Made by a program: the position numbers and the translations under genes. The notes under the pieces were generated by a model. The model did no database searches, was not told the DNA's origin, and saw only the letters and a list, made by a program, of their open reading frames with translations. Of a stretch of DNA of 25,744 nucleotides, positions 15,364 to 23,591 are shown one piece after another. The DNA comes from JARICQ01 sp964428475. GTDB lineage: Bacteria > Bacillota > Clostridia > Tissierellales > Tissierellaceae. The stretch is taken from positions 1 through 25,744 of the forward strand of contig CAYRYO010000024.1 in NCBI GenBank assembly GCA_964428475.1, given 5' to 3'. Within the stretch, counting starts at the first letter, position 1; every line of letters begins with the position of its first letter.

Positions 15364-16071
15364 TTGTTGAAGCTTAGACTTATAATTATAGCGATAATTC
15401 CTGCAGTAATAATACTACTAGGAATATATTTAAGTGACAGAAAAGATAAAGAGCCACTTAAGGTGCTTCTTTTTACATATATTCTAGGAGCATTAACAGT
15501 CATACCAGCAGTTATAATAGAAGAAGTACTTATAGCATTTAATGTTTTTCCAGGGATATTTGGAGCATTTTTTAATGCATTTATAGTAGCTGGATTTACT
15601 GAGGAGTATGTAAAAAGAAAAGCTGTACTAAAATATCCTTATAAAAGCAAGTATTTCAATGAAAAACTAGATGGAATTGTATACTCTGTATTTGTAACTA
15701 TGGGGTTTGCAACAGTTGAAAATATAATTTATGTTGCTTTTAGATATACAAACAATCCATTTATAGGATTATATAGGGGAATATTTTCTGTACCTGCCCA
15801 TGCAGTATTTGGTATAACTATGGGTTATTATCTTTCACTAGCCAAATTTGACACAGATTTAAAGAGAAAGAAGATAAATATGAGAAAATCACTTTATATG
15901 CCAATAATCATGCATGGGATGTTTGATTTTATATTAATGGCAGAAATGCCTCAATTAACACTTTTATTTGTGCCTTATAGTATTTTCTTGTGGGTATTAA
16001 ACCAAAGGAAACTAGCAAGTTTTATGTATGACTCTAGAAATAGAGTCATAGATATAAGAAGAAGGCAATAA
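15364..16071 (+). CDS. prsW: PrsW-like intramembrane metalloprotease
   Basis: This protein of about 235 residues has several membrane segments and the PrsW signature: E-E-Y-V-K-R (E80, E81), E-N-I-I-Y (E119), a conserved histidine in P-A-H-A-V-F-G (H146) and another in M-H-G-M-F-D (H184), counted from the start used here. PrsW enzymes cleave membrane-bound anti-sigma factors (RsiW in Bacillus subtilis, RsiT in Clostridioides difficile) and so release ECF sigma factors. No sigma/anti-sigma pair is encoded here, so its target is elsewhere or different. The start is uncertain: AGGAG at 15353-15357 touches an ATG at 15358, so one of the following in-frame GTG (15361) or TTG (15364, 15367) codons is more likely. 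I use 15364. Confidence 0.85.
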   Translation: MLKLRLIIIAIIPAVIILLGIYLSDRKDKEPLKVLLFTYILGALTVIPAVIIEEVLIAFNVFPGIFGAFFNAFIVAGFTEEYVKRKAVLKYPYKSKYFNEKLDGIVYSVFVTMGFATVENIIYVAFRYTNNPFIGLYRGIFSVPAHAVFGITMGYYLSLAKFDTDLKRKKINMRKSLYMPIIMHGMFDFILMAEMPQLTLLFVPYSIFLWVLNQRKLASFMYDSRNRVIDIRRRQ

Positions 16072-16113
16072 TACACACTAACTACTTGTATAAAAGATAA
16101 GAAAGGTATAAAA

Positions 16114-16173
16114 TATAATTAAGCCTTTAACTTACAGATAGTAAGATTGTTTTCTATCTGTAAGTTAAGGGTT
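16114..16173 (+). promoter_or_regulatory. Long stem-loop in the leader of the CapA-like gene, with a TATAAT just before it
   Basis: Bases 16122-16141 pair with 16154-16173 in a 20-bp stem with two G-T pairs (core AACTTACAGATAG / CTATCTGTAAGTT) and a 12-base loop. TATAAT at 16114-16119 would start transcription almost exactly at the hairpin, giving an mRNA with a stem-loop at its 5' end, although I see no good -35. No T-run follows, so it is not a standard terminator. The ribosome binding site lies about 19 bases downstream. Confidence 0.5.
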
Positions 16174-16203
16174 AAATGGGTACAAGCCTATAAGGGGGTA
16201 CAT

Positions 16204-17427
16204 ATGAAAAATAAGAAGAGCATTGTTGTTATTTTATTTATAGGTATTTTATTATTGATTGTAGGATGTACTGGCAGTGATGAGACATTAGTAGCAAGTA
16301 CAAATCAACAATCTATTGAGGATCCAAATAAAACACATGAAAATATAGTTGAAAAGGATCAAGCAGAAGAAGAGATAATAAGCACTATAAATCTTCTTGC
16401 AACTGGGGATATAATGTTTCATTCTCCGCAGTTTAAATATGCTTATGATTCTAATACAGGGACATACGACTTTTCGCCTGTATTTAATCATGTGAAAAAA
16501 TATATAGATGAAGCTGATATCTCTATTGCAAACTTTGAAACAGTAACTGCTGGTAGCGGTATTTCATATAGTGGATTTCCAAGATTCAATACACCTAAAG
16601 AGGCAGTTTTAGGTATAAAAAATGCAGGTTTTGATATATTGTCCACAGCAAACAATCATAGTCTGGATCAAGGGAAAATTGGGTTGATAAATACAATAAA
16701 GGTAATAGAAGAATATGGCATGAAAAATATAGGTACATACATTGAAAAAGAAATACCAATTTTAATAGAAGATATAGATGGAATAAAATTAGCATTTTTA
16801 TCTTATACATATGGATTAAATGGCATGGATTCTACTTTGTCTACTGAGGAACTGGCCTATATGATAAATAGAATAGATGAAGAAAAGATAAAAAATGATA
16901 TAGAAAAATCTAAAAGTCTAAATGTAGATTTAACAGTAATTTATATACACTGGGGCAATGAATATCAAAGAGAACCATCTGAATATCAAATAGAATTAGG
17001 AGAAAAGATGGTAAATTGGGGTGCAGATATAATATTTGGAAGCCATCCACATGTAATTCAAAAATCTGAGATATTAAATGTAGATGGTGAAGATAAATTT
17101 ATAATTTATTCAATGGGAAACTTTCTCTCAAATCAAAGAAAAGAAACAATGGGTAATTCATATACTGAAGACGGAATAATACTAAATCTAGAAATAGAAA
17201 AGAGTAGCCTTACAAATAAGACGAAGATAAGTAAAATCAGATATATTCCAACTTGGCTTCATAGATATAGAAAAGATGGAAAACTAATTTATGAAATACT
17301 ACCTATAGAGGATGTGTTAGAAGATGTTGTCGATATTAAAATTGGACAGCAAGTAAAAGAGAGAATGAAAAGGTCATCAGGGGATACTATGAGTAAAATG
17401 GTTGAATATTTGAACGAGTCTAAATAA
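16204..17427 (+). CDS. CapA/PgsA-like lipoprotein, metallophosphatase fold
   Basis: This 407-residue protein starts with a lipoprotein signal (basic M-K-N-K-K, hydrophobic core, lipobox L-I-V-G-C with lipidated C22), then a charged linker (about 25-58) and a CapA domain (about 60-350). Conserved features are L-L-A-T-G-D-I (GD at 68-69), A-N-F-E (NFE 110-112), T-A-N-N-H-S-L-D (NNH 150-152), I-H-W-G-N-E-Y and I-F-G-S-H-P-H. The family is related to metallophosphatases and is linked to poly-gamma-glutamate synthesis in bacilli. No pgsBC genes are present here, so a capsule role is not supported locally and the activity is unknown. The ATG at 16204 (AAGGGGG before it) is the right start. An upstream ATG at 16147 lies in the hairpin loop. 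Confidence 0.9.
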   Translation: MKNKKSIVVILFIGILLLIVGCTGSDETLVASTNQQSIEDPNKTHENIVEKDQAEEEIISTINLLATGDIMFHSPQFKYAYDSNTGTYDFSPVFNHVKKYIDEADISIANFETVTAGSGISYSGFPRFNTPKEAVLGIKNAGFDILSTANNHSLDQGKIGLINTIKVIEEYGMKNIGTYIEKEIPILIEDIDGIKLAFLSYTYGLNGMDSTLSTEELAYMINRIDEEKIKNDIEKSKSLNVDLTVIYIHWGNEYQREPSEYQIELGEKMVNWGADIIFGSHPHVIQKSEILNVDGEDKFIIYSMGNFLSNQRKETMGNSYTEDGIILNLEIEKSSLTNKTKISKIRYIPTWLHRYRKDGKLIYEILPIEDVLEDVVDIKIGQQVKERMKRSSGDTMSKMVEYLNESK

Positions 17428-17479
17428 ATTTAAATTTCTAATTTACAAATAATAGATACAAATCCATTTGAATATGATG

Positions 17480-17510
17480 TATAATGTAAATATAGACTAT
17501 GATATATAAT
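17480..17510 (+). promoter_or_regulatory. Possible promoter region for the cdaA-led operon
   Basis: Two exact TATAAT hexamers (17480-17485 and 17505-17510) lie 37-67 bases before the cdaA start, in the only sizeable gap before a ten-gene run. Neither has a convincing -35 at the right distance. No terminator is visible between the CapA-like gene and cdaA. Confidence 0.3.
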
Positions 17511-17546
17511 ATAATTAGAAAATAAAAAGATAAAGGTGGTAAGCCC

Positions 17547-18380
17547 TTGCAATTTTTAAAAGGATTATTTCTGACAATTAGAATTAAAGATATTATAGAT
17601 ATAATAATAGTTGCAGCTGTCTTTTATAAGTTATTTACTCTTATTAGGGAAACTAGAGCTGAACAGCTTACCAAGGGAATCATAGCTCTTTTTGTATTTG
17701 CTAAATTAAGTGGTTGGCTAGAGCTCTACACTATTAATTGGATTTTAGAAAATGCAATGACAGTAGGGGTGTTAGCTATTTTGATAGTATTTCAGCCTGA
17801 ACTTAGAAGAGGTTTAGAATACATAGGTAGGTCGAGGTTTTTCACCAAGTCATTTCTTGAAATAAAGGGGGAGAGCCTTTCCGAGACAGTAGAAGAAATA
17901 GTTGAAGCTACAGCTTCTCTTTCAAGACAAAAAATTGGAGCTTTAATAGTTTTGGAAAGAGAAACTGGACTAAATGAAGTAGTTGACACTGGAACAAAGA
18001 TAAATGGCAAAGTTTCGAGCAATTTACTTATAAATATATTTATACCAAACACTCCATTACACGACGGTGCGGTAATCATAAAGGAAGATACTATAAAAGG
18101 TGCAGCTTGCTTTTTACCTCTTACGGAAAATTCAAATGTAAGCAAAGAACTTGGCACTAGGCATAGGGCTGCTTTAGGCATTTCAGAGAAATCTGATAGC
18201 TTATCTATAATAGTATCTGAAGAAACTGGTGCTATATCTATTGCAGAAAATGGTTCTATAGCGAGGCATTTAGATTCAAAGACATTGACACAAATACTCA
18301 CTGATATGTATAAACCAAAAGATTCACCACAAATTTTCATGTCAAAATGGAGGCGAAAAGATGAAGAAAGTCAAGAGTGA
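17547..18380 (+). CDS. cdaA: Membrane-bound diadenylate cyclase CdaA
   Basis: This 277-residue enzyme makes cyclic di-AMP from two ATP molecules and is the housekeeping c-di-AMP synthase of most Firmicutes. Three transmembrane helices (within about residues 10-90) precede the DAC domain (about 100-255), which has the catalytic D-G-A (173-175, in T-P-L-H-D-G-A-V-I) and R-H-R (205-207, in G-T-R-H-R-A-A-L-G). Length is normal for CdaA. The start is a TTG at 17547, supported by AAAGGTGGT at 17532-17540. It overlaps the next gene, cdaR, by 20 bases, the usual cdaA-cdaR coupling. c-di-AMP controls potassium and osmolyte uptake and wall homeostasis. Confidence 0.96.
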   Translation: MQFLKGLFLTIRIKDIIDIIIVAAVFYKLFTLIRETRAEQLTKGIIALFVFAKLSGWLELYTINWILENAMTVGVLAILIVFQPELRRGLEYIGRSRFFTKSFLEIKGESLSETVEEIVEATASLSRQKIGALIVLERETGLNEVVDTGTKINGKVSSNLLINIFIPNTPLHDGAVIIKEDTIKGAACFLPLTENSNVSKELGTRHRAALGISEKSDSLSIIVSEETGAISIAENGSIARHLDSKTLTQILTDMYKPKDSPQIFMSKWRRKDEESQE

Positions 18381-19575
18381 TACTACATTAAAGATATTCG
18401 CCTTTGTCATATCCATAGTACTTTGGAGTTATGTGATGAGTGAAGTAAATCCAGATGTTAAAAGGGAGTACAATATAAGTGTTGAATTTATGAATAAAGA
18501 AGTACTAGAAAAAAATGGACTTGTTATAATGAGTCCCAAAGAACAGAATATAAATGTCACCGTAAAAGGTGAAAAATTTGATATGGGTAATTTTTCTTTT
18601 GAAGATATAAAAGCAAGTGTTGATCTTTCAGGATATGGTGAAGGCAAAGTAAAAGTACCCATAAATGCAGGTCTAAAACAACTCAGCAATATTAAGATAC
18701 AAGATTTTGAACCGAGAGAGATACTATTCACATTTGATAAAATAATAACTAAGGAAAAAATAGTTACAATAACAACTTCTGGGAAATTGGCTCCTGACTA
18801 TGTTCTTGGAGAGATTAAAACAAAATCACCTTCCGTATTATTAAAGGGACCTCGAACTTGGGTAAATGAAGTTTCAGAGATAGTAGCAGATGTAAGCTTA
18901 GAAGGAAGAAAAGAAAATATAAATGTAACTGTACCTGTAAAGATGGTAGATGACCAAGGCAATAATGTTATGGGGATTACAAATGAACCAGGTGTAATTG
19001 ATATTACTATACCTGTATATAAAACTACTACAGTGCCTATTGAAATTCAAACTATAAATGAACTACCAGAGAATTATGAGTCAACAGATATAGATATAAA
19101 TCCTTTATCAGTGACCCTAGTTGGAAGAGAAAGCATTTCGAATTTAAAATTCATACAGACAAAACCGATAGATATAAATCTATTTATTGAAGACAAAATA
19201 GTAGAGACAGAGCTTGAATTGCCTGAAGGTGTCAAGCTGTTAAATCCAAATGAAAAGATAACAGTGTCTTTAAATGTTGAAGAAATAGCACAAAAAACAT
19301 TTTACTATGAAATGGAAGAAATAGAGTTTAAAAATTTAGATGAAGACTTAAAACTAGACATAGATGGGGTAACTCAAAATATCAAGATAACTATAAAAGG
19401 AAATAAGGATATCATTGAAAAATTGACAAAAGAAGATTTAGAGATTTATTCCGATTTAAATATGGTATCTATAGGTGACAATCTAATATATATAAGTTTT
19501 AATACGCCTCCTGATATTACGGTAGAGGAGATAGATCCTCAGCCAATAATATTAAAAATAATAGAGAAAGGATGA
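18361..19575 (+). CDS. cdaR: YbbR-domain protein CdaR, regulator of CdaA
   Basis: This 404-residue protein has one N-terminal transmembrane helix (about residues 8-25, TLKIFAFVISIVLWSYVM) and an extracytoplasmic part made of repeated YbbR domains of about 80 residues each. Recurrent segments include N-I-N-V-T-V-K-G and V-T-L-V-G-R-E or V-L-L-K-G-P in successive repeats. In other Firmicutes this protein binds CdaA and tunes its activity. The start at 18361 follows GGAGGCGAAAAG and lies inside the end of cdaA. In many Firmicutes the third gene is glmM (phosphoglucosamine mutase), whereas here a butyrate kinase gene starts 4 bases after this stop. Confidence 0.94.
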   Translation: MKKVKSDTTLKIFAFVISIVLWSYVMSEVNPDVKREYNISVEFMNKEVLEKNGLVIMSPKEQNINVTVKGEKFDMGNFSFEDIKASVDLSGYGEGKVKVPINAGLKQLSNIKIQDFEPREILFTFDKIITKEKIVTITTSGKLAPDYVLGEIKTKSPSVLLKGPRTWVNEVSEIVADVSLEGRKENINVTVPVKMVDDQGNNVMGITNEPGVIDITIPVYKTTTVPIEIQTINELPENYESTDIDINPLSVTLVGRESISNLKFIQTKPIDINLFIEDKIVETELELPEGVKLLNPNEKITVSLNVEEIAQKTFYYEMEEIEFKNLDEDLKLDIDGVTQNIKITIKGNKDIIEKLTKEDLEIYSDLNMVSIGDNLIYISFNTPPDITVEEIDPQPIILKIIEKG

Positions 19576-19579
19576 TGTT

Positions 19580-20668
19580 ATGGAAAAGTATATTTTAGCT
19601 ATTAATCCAGGCTCTACATCTACAAAGATATCTTTGTTTAGTGGGGAAGAAGAAATTAAATCATATAAAATAGACCACCAAAAACAAGAGATTGATCAAT
19701 ATGAAAACATAATTGATCAATATGAGTATAGGCTAAAACTTATAAAAAACTGGTTGAAAGATGAAGATATCGCAGTCAATCGCCTTAGTGCTGTGGTTGG
19801 AAGGGGAGGACTGCTCCGTTCTATGCCTGGAGGGACATACAATGTAACAGAAGGTATGATAGAAGATTTAAAAGTAGGAATACAGGGAGAACATGCTTCG
19901 AATCTTGGAGGGCTACTAGCTAAGGGTGTAGCAGAAATCAATAATTTACCTGCATTTATAGTTGATCCCGTAGCTGTAGATGAAATGATTGATGTGGCAA
20001 GAATATCTGGATTAAATCTTATAGAAAGAAAATCACTTCTTCATGCACTAAATATAAAGGCTGTTGCTCATAGAAGAGCTGAAGAAATGGGAAAGAATAT
20101 AGAAGATTTAAATTTATTAGTTGCTCATTTAGGTGGAGGAATATCTATAGCTGCAGTAGAGAATGGAAAGATAATAGATGTAAATAATGCCAAGGAAATG
20201 GGACCATTTTCTCCAGATAGAACTGGGGGTCTTCCAGTGGGAGATATAGTTAATATGTGTTATTCAGGAGAATACACAATTAAAGATATGAAAACTAAAA
20301 TACAAGGTGAAGGCGGTCTTTATTCTTATCTAGGGACTTTAGATGGCAGGGAAGTTGAAAAAATGATCCAAGATGGAGATAATTACGCTAAACTTATATA
20401 TGATGCAATGGCATATCAAATAGGAAAGGAAATAGGATCCTATAGTGCCGTACTGTGTGGAAATATTAACAATGTAATACTTACAGGAGGTCTATCTCAT
20501 TCAGATTATTTAGTAGAAAAGATAAGAGATATGATAAGTTTTCTAGGAGAAGTAGTAGTATATCCTGGAGAAGATGAAATGGACGCATTAAACAAAGGTG
20601 CACTAAGAGTTTTACAAGGGCAAGAAAAATCTAAAGTATATGAAGAGGAGGTAAATATTGTTGGCTAA
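19580..20668 (+). CDS. buk: Butyrate (short/branched-chain fatty acid) kinase, first copy
   Basis: This 362-residue enzyme of the acetate/butyrate kinase (ASKHA) superfamily transfers phosphate from an acyl phosphate to ADP, giving the free acid and ATP. Visible motifs are the N-terminal phosphate loop I-N-P-G-S-T-S-T-K (8-16), V-G-R-G-G-L-L, N-L-G-G, the adenosine-site motif L-V-A-H-L-G-G-G-I-S, and G-G-L-P-V-G-D-I. Length fits butyrate kinases, which are shorter than acetate kinases. The ATG follows GAGAAAGGATGATGTT, inside and after cdaR. It overlaps ptb by 11 bases. The second copy downstream differs mainly in the N-terminal third. Neighbouring Vor genes suggest isobutyryl, isovaleryl and 2-methylbutyryl phosphates as likely substrates. 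Confidence 0.94.
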   Translation: MEKYILAINPGSTSTKISLFSGEEEIKSYKIDHQKQEIDQYENIIDQYEYRLKLIKNWLKDEDIAVNRLSAVVGRGGLLRSMPGGTYNVTEGMIEDLKVGIQGEHASNLGGLLAKGVAEINNLPAFIVDPVAVDEMIDVARISGLNLIERKSLLHALNIKAVAHRRAEEMGKNIEDLNLLVAHLGGGISIAAVENGKIIDVNNAKEMGPFSPDRTGGLPVGDIVNMCYSGEYTIKDMKTKIQGEGGLYSYLGTLDGREVEKMIQDGDNYAKLIYDAMAYQIGKEIGSYSAVLCGNINNVILTGGLSHSDYLVEKIRDMISFLGEVVVYPGEDEMDALNKGALRVLQGQEKSKVYEEEVNIVG

Positions 20669-21563
20669 GTCATTTAAAGATTTACTGGAATTGGCAAAGG
20701 AAAAAGGACCAAAGAAAATAGCAGTAGCGGTAGCAGAAGATGAAGATGTACTTAAAGCAATAAAAGTGGCAGTAGAATTTGGTATTGTAGAACCGATACT
20801 TGTAGGTGATAAAGAAAAAATACAAGATATAGCGAAAAATATTAACTTTAGCCTTGAAAACATAGAAGTAATTGATGAAAAGGACAAAGTGAATGCCGCA
20901 AGAGCAGCTACAGAACTTGTAAGTAGCAAACGAGCTGATATACTTATGAAGGGACTTGTTGATACGGCTACAATACTCAAGCAAGTATTAGATGGTGAAA
21001 TAGGACTTAGAACTGAAAAGGTAATATCTCATGTTGCTGTATTTGATGTAGCTACTTATCACAAAGTATTTATAGTTACTGATGCAGCTATGAATATAGC
21101 GCCAGATTTAAAACAAAAAAAGGAAATAATAGAAAATGCTGTAGGTCTTGCAAGATCACTTGATATAAAAACTCCTAAAGTAGCAGTTCTTGCTGCTAAA
21201 GAAAAGGTATCAAAGAAAATGTTAGCTACTGTAGATGCAAAAGAATTAGCTGATATGAATAGAAGTGGAGAAATAAAAGACTGTATAGTAGATGGACCAC
21301 TTGCATTAGACAATGCAATATCTAAAGAATCTGCTAGAATAAAGGGCATAGAAAGCGAGGTTGCTGGTGATGCGGATATATTAATTGCACCCAATATTGA
21401 GTCAGGAAATATGCTTTATAAGAGCTTGACATTTTTGGGAAATGCAAAATCAGCAGGCCTTATAGTTGGAACAAGTGCTCCCATAGTACTTACTTCAAGA
21501 GCAGACAATGAAGAAGCCAAATTAAATTCAATTGCACTAGCTGTATTAAAAGCTAGTAATTAG
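20658..21563 (+). CDS. ptb: Phosphate butyryltransferase (phosphotransbutyrylase)
   Basis: This 301-residue cytosolic enzyme of the PTA_PTB family converts acyl-CoA plus phosphate to acyl phosphate plus CoA, feeding the kinases on both sides. Recognisable segments are K-K-I-A-V-A-V-A-E-D-E-D-V-L-K-A, the central A-D-I-L-M-K-G-L-V-D-T, V-T-D-A-A-M-N-I-A-P, and D-G-P-L-A-L-D-N-A followed by G-D-A-D-I-L-I-A-P-N-I-E-S-G-N. Length is standard. It starts at a TTG (20658, or 20661) behind GAGGAGG at 20645-20651, within the 3' end of the first buk, so translation is coupled. It is likely active on straight and branched short acyl-CoAs. The sequence does not fix chain preference. Confidence 0.95.
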   Translation: MLAKSFKDLLELAKEKGPKKIAVAVAEDEDVLKAIKVAVEFGIVEPILVGDKEKIQDIAKNINFSLENIEVIDEKDKVNAARAATELVSSKRADILMKGLVDTATILKQVLDGEIGLRTEKVISHVAVFDVATYHKVFIVTDAAMNIAPDLKQKKEIIENAVGLARSLDIKTPKVAVLAAKEKVSKKMLATVDAKELADMNRSGEIKDCIVDGPLALDNAISKESARIKGIESEVAGDADILIAPNIESGNMLYKSLTFLGNAKSAGLIVGTSAPIVLTSRADNEEAKLNSIALAVLKASN

Positions 21564-21574
21564 GAGGTATTGAT

Positions 21575-22642
21575 TTGATAAGATTGTTAATTATTAACCC
21601 AGGTTCTACATCTACCAAGATAGCAGTGTATGATGATGAATCAATGGCGTTTGAAGAAACCCTTAGACATTCAACTGAAGAAATATGTACATTTGAAAAG
21701 ATATATGACCAGTACGAGTTTAGAAAAAACATAATAGTAGAAACTCTAGAAAAAAACAATATAGAAATATCATCTTTAGATGGAGTAGTAGGGAGGGGAG
21801 GTCTTTTAAAACCTATAGAAGGTGGCACCTACAATGTAAATGAAAAGATGCTAGAAGATTTAAAATCAGGATATAATGGTGAACATGCATCAAATCTAGG
21901 TGGAATACTTGCCTATGAAATTGCCAAGGAAATAGGAAAGGATGCCTTTATAGTAGACCCTGTAGTTGTAGATGAGATGATTGATATTGCAAGAGTTTCA
22001 GGACTTAAAGGCATTGAAAGAAAGTCAATACTTCATGCATTAAATCAAAAGGCAGTAGCTAGAAGGTATGCAGCTGAAACAGATAAGGAATATAGTGATT
22101 TAAATTTGATAGTAGCTCACTTAGGTGGAGGAGTGTCTGTAGGAGCTCATGAAAATGGCCGTGTAATAGATGTAAACAATGCATTAGATGGAGAAGGTCC
22201 ATTTTCTCCAGAAAGAGCGGGATCATTGCCAGTAGGTGAAATGGTAAAGCTTTGTTTTTCAGGTAAATACACATTAGATGAAGTAAAGAAAATGTTAAAG
22301 GGGCAAGGTGGACTAGTATCGTATTTAGATACAAATGATGGCAGAGAAGTATCTGAAAAGATTGCAAATGGAGACAAATATGCAGAGCTAATATATGGTG
22401 CAATGGCTTATCAAGTAGCAAAAGAAATAGGAGCACTTGCAGCAGTTCTTCATGGAAAAGTAGATGCTATTATACTTACTGGTGGTATTGCATATGATAA
22501 AGAGTTTGTATCCTGGATAGAAAAAAGAGTAAGTTTTATATCCAAGGTAATAGTATATGCAGGTGAAGATGAATTACAAGCCTTAGCTGAAGGTGGATTA
22601 AGGGTAATTAGAGGAGAAGAGACAGCAAAAGTATATAAATAG
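21575..22642 (+). CDS. buk: Butyrate (short/branched-chain fatty acid) kinase, second copy
   Basis: This 355-residue paralogue of the first kinase has the same motifs: I-N-P-G-S-T-S-T-K near the N-terminus, V-G-R-G-G-L-L-K, N-L-G-G, L-I-V-A-H-L-G-G-G-V-S and G-S-L-P-V-G-E-M. It shows no sign of decay, so both copies are probably active. The N-terminal 70 residues are the most divergent part, while the active-site half is closely similar. It starts at a TTG (21575) with AGGAGG at 21562-21567, 11 bases after ptb. Two kinases around one transferase suggest different substrate preferences, or one dedicated to the reverse (acid-activating) direction, and the sequence does not distinguish these. 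Confidence 0.94.
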   Translation: MIRLLIINPGSTSTKIAVYDDESMAFEETLRHSTEEICTFEKIYDQYEFRKNIIVETLEKNNIEISSLDGVVGRGGLLKPIEGGTYNVNEKMLEDLKSGYNGEHASNLGGILAYEIAKEIGKDAFIVDPVVVDEMIDIARVSGLKGIERKSILHALNQKAVARRYAAETDKEYSDLNLIVAHLGGGVSVGAHENGRVIDVNNALDGEGPFSPERAGSLPVGEMVKLCFSGKYTLDEVKKMLKGQGGLVSYLDTNDGREVSEKIANGDKYAELIYGAMAYQVAKEIGALAAVLHGKVDAIILTGGIAYDKEFVSWIEKRVSFISKVIVYAGEDELQALAEGGLRVIRGEETAKVYK

Positions 22643-22654
22643 GATATGGTGAAT

Positions 22655-23329
22655 ATGTTAAATGATAAGAGAATAAGAATTATTATAGGACACTATGGTT
22701 CTGGTAAATCTGAATTTAGTGTGAATTACGCTATGAAACTTGCAAAAATGGGAAGAAAAGTTGCCATTGCAGATTTAGATATAGTAAATATGTACTTTAG
22801 AAGCAGAGAAAAAAAGAAAGAATTAGAGGCTATGGGAATAAGAGTGATAGGTGGAGGAATAGATACCCCAGCTATAGAAGTCCCATCAATTTCAGGAGAA
22901 GTCTATGCGCCACTTCAGGATGAATCATATGATGCAATCCTTGATGTAGGAGGAGATCCAGTAGGATCGAGAGCATTAGGTAGATATGTGAATTACTTTA
23001 CAGAAGGTAATTATGAATGTCTATTTGTACTAAATGCAAATAGACCTGAAACTCAAACAGTAGACAAGGTTATTGAATATATTGGAAAAATGCAAGATGT
23101 AGCTAGAATCAAAGTAACGGGGCTAGTCAACAATACCCATTTACTAAAAGACACAAGCGTAGAAGATGTATTAAGGGGTCAGAAATTAGCTTTAGAGGTT
23201 GAAGAAAAGACCGGTATAGAGCTAAAATATATATCTGTATTGGAAAATGTAGCTCCAAATCTTCCAAAAAACTTAAAGGGAAAAATATTTCCTATAAATT
23301 TAATGATGAGAGATGAATGGATGCTATAA
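22655..23329 (+). CDS. MinD/ParA/CobQ-like P-loop ATPase of unknown function
   Basis: This protein of about 224 residues is a SIMIBI-class P-loop NTPase. The P-loop G-H-Y-G-S-G-K-S-E lies at 12-20, then A-I-A-D-L-D-I-V-N (switch I-like, DLD), I-L-D-V-G-G-D-P (Walker B-like) and V-L-N-A-N-R-P-E. The first P-loop position is GHYGSGKS rather than the deviant K-G-G-x-G-K of MinD/ParA. No membrane-targeting helix or DNA-binding region is evident. It is embedded between buk and the ferredoxin, so a link to assembly or maturation of the oxidoreductase, or to energy sensing, can be imagined but not shown. Several starts are possible (ATG 22646, GTG 22649, ATG 22655). AGGA at 22641-22644 is best spaced for 22655. 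Confidence 0.85.
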   Translation: MLNDKRIRIIIGHYGSGKSEFSVNYAMKLAKMGRKVAIADLDIVNMYFRSREKKKELEAMGIRVIGGGIDTPAIEVPSISGEVYAPLQDESYDAILDVGGDPVGSRALGRYVNYFTEGNYECLFVLNANRPETQTVDKVIEYIGKMQDVARIKVTGLVNNTHLLKDTSVEDVLRGQKLALEVEEKTGIELKYISVLENVAPNLPKNLKGKIFPINLMMRDEWML

Positions 23330-23349
23330 CAATTAAAGGAGGGAATAAA

Positions 23350-23568
23350 ATGGCGGCAAAAGGTAGAGTAACTTTCAATCAAGATATTTGTAAAGGATGC
23401 GAACTTTGTGTAACAGTCTGTCCCGTAAATATTCTTGCAATGGATACAACTAAGATCAACAAAAAAGGATATCATCCTGCCACAGTTGTAGAACCAGAAA
23501 AATGTATAGCTTGTACAAATTGTGCAACTGTATGTCCAGATGTAGTTATTACAGTAGAGAGATTATAA
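23350..23568 (+). CDS. 2x[4Fe-4S] ferredoxin subunit of 2-oxoacid:ferredoxin oxidoreductase (VorD/KorD type)
   Basis: This 72-residue protein carries two [4Fe-4S] clusters, with C14, C17, C20, C24 and C52, C55, C58, C62. The spacing between the two cluster motifs is longer than in clostridial ferredoxin, which is typical of the delta subunit of VOR/KOR-type oxidoreductases. It conveys electrons from the thiamine-dependent catalytic core to free ferredoxin. The start at 23350 has GGAGGG upstream, whereas an ATG at 23317 lies inside the previous gene and would add 11 atypical residues. It is 20 bases after the P-loop gene and 23 before the alpha subunit. Confidence 0.93.
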   Translation: MAAKGRVTFNQDICKGCELCVTVCPVNILAMDTTKINKKGYHPATVVEPEKCIACTNCATVCPDVVITVERL

Positions 23569-23591
23569 TAAAACCTTAAGGAGGGATAATT

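Noticed and set aside
16147..16203. Upstream ATG extending the CapA-like protein by 19 residues
   Set aside because: It falls in a hairpin loop, has no ribosome binding site, and would disrupt the lipoprotein signal peptide. The ATG at 16204 has AAGGGGG.
16204..17427. Poly-gamma-glutamate capsule locus
   Set aside because: Only the CapA-like protein is present. No synthetase (PgsB/CapB) or membrane partner (PgsC/CapC) is encoded nearby, so a capsule function is not supported.
17792..18340. 182-codon open frame on the minus strand inside cdaA
   Set aside because: The plus strand encodes the complete diadenylate cyclase domain, and the minus frame has no start signals or recognisable motif.
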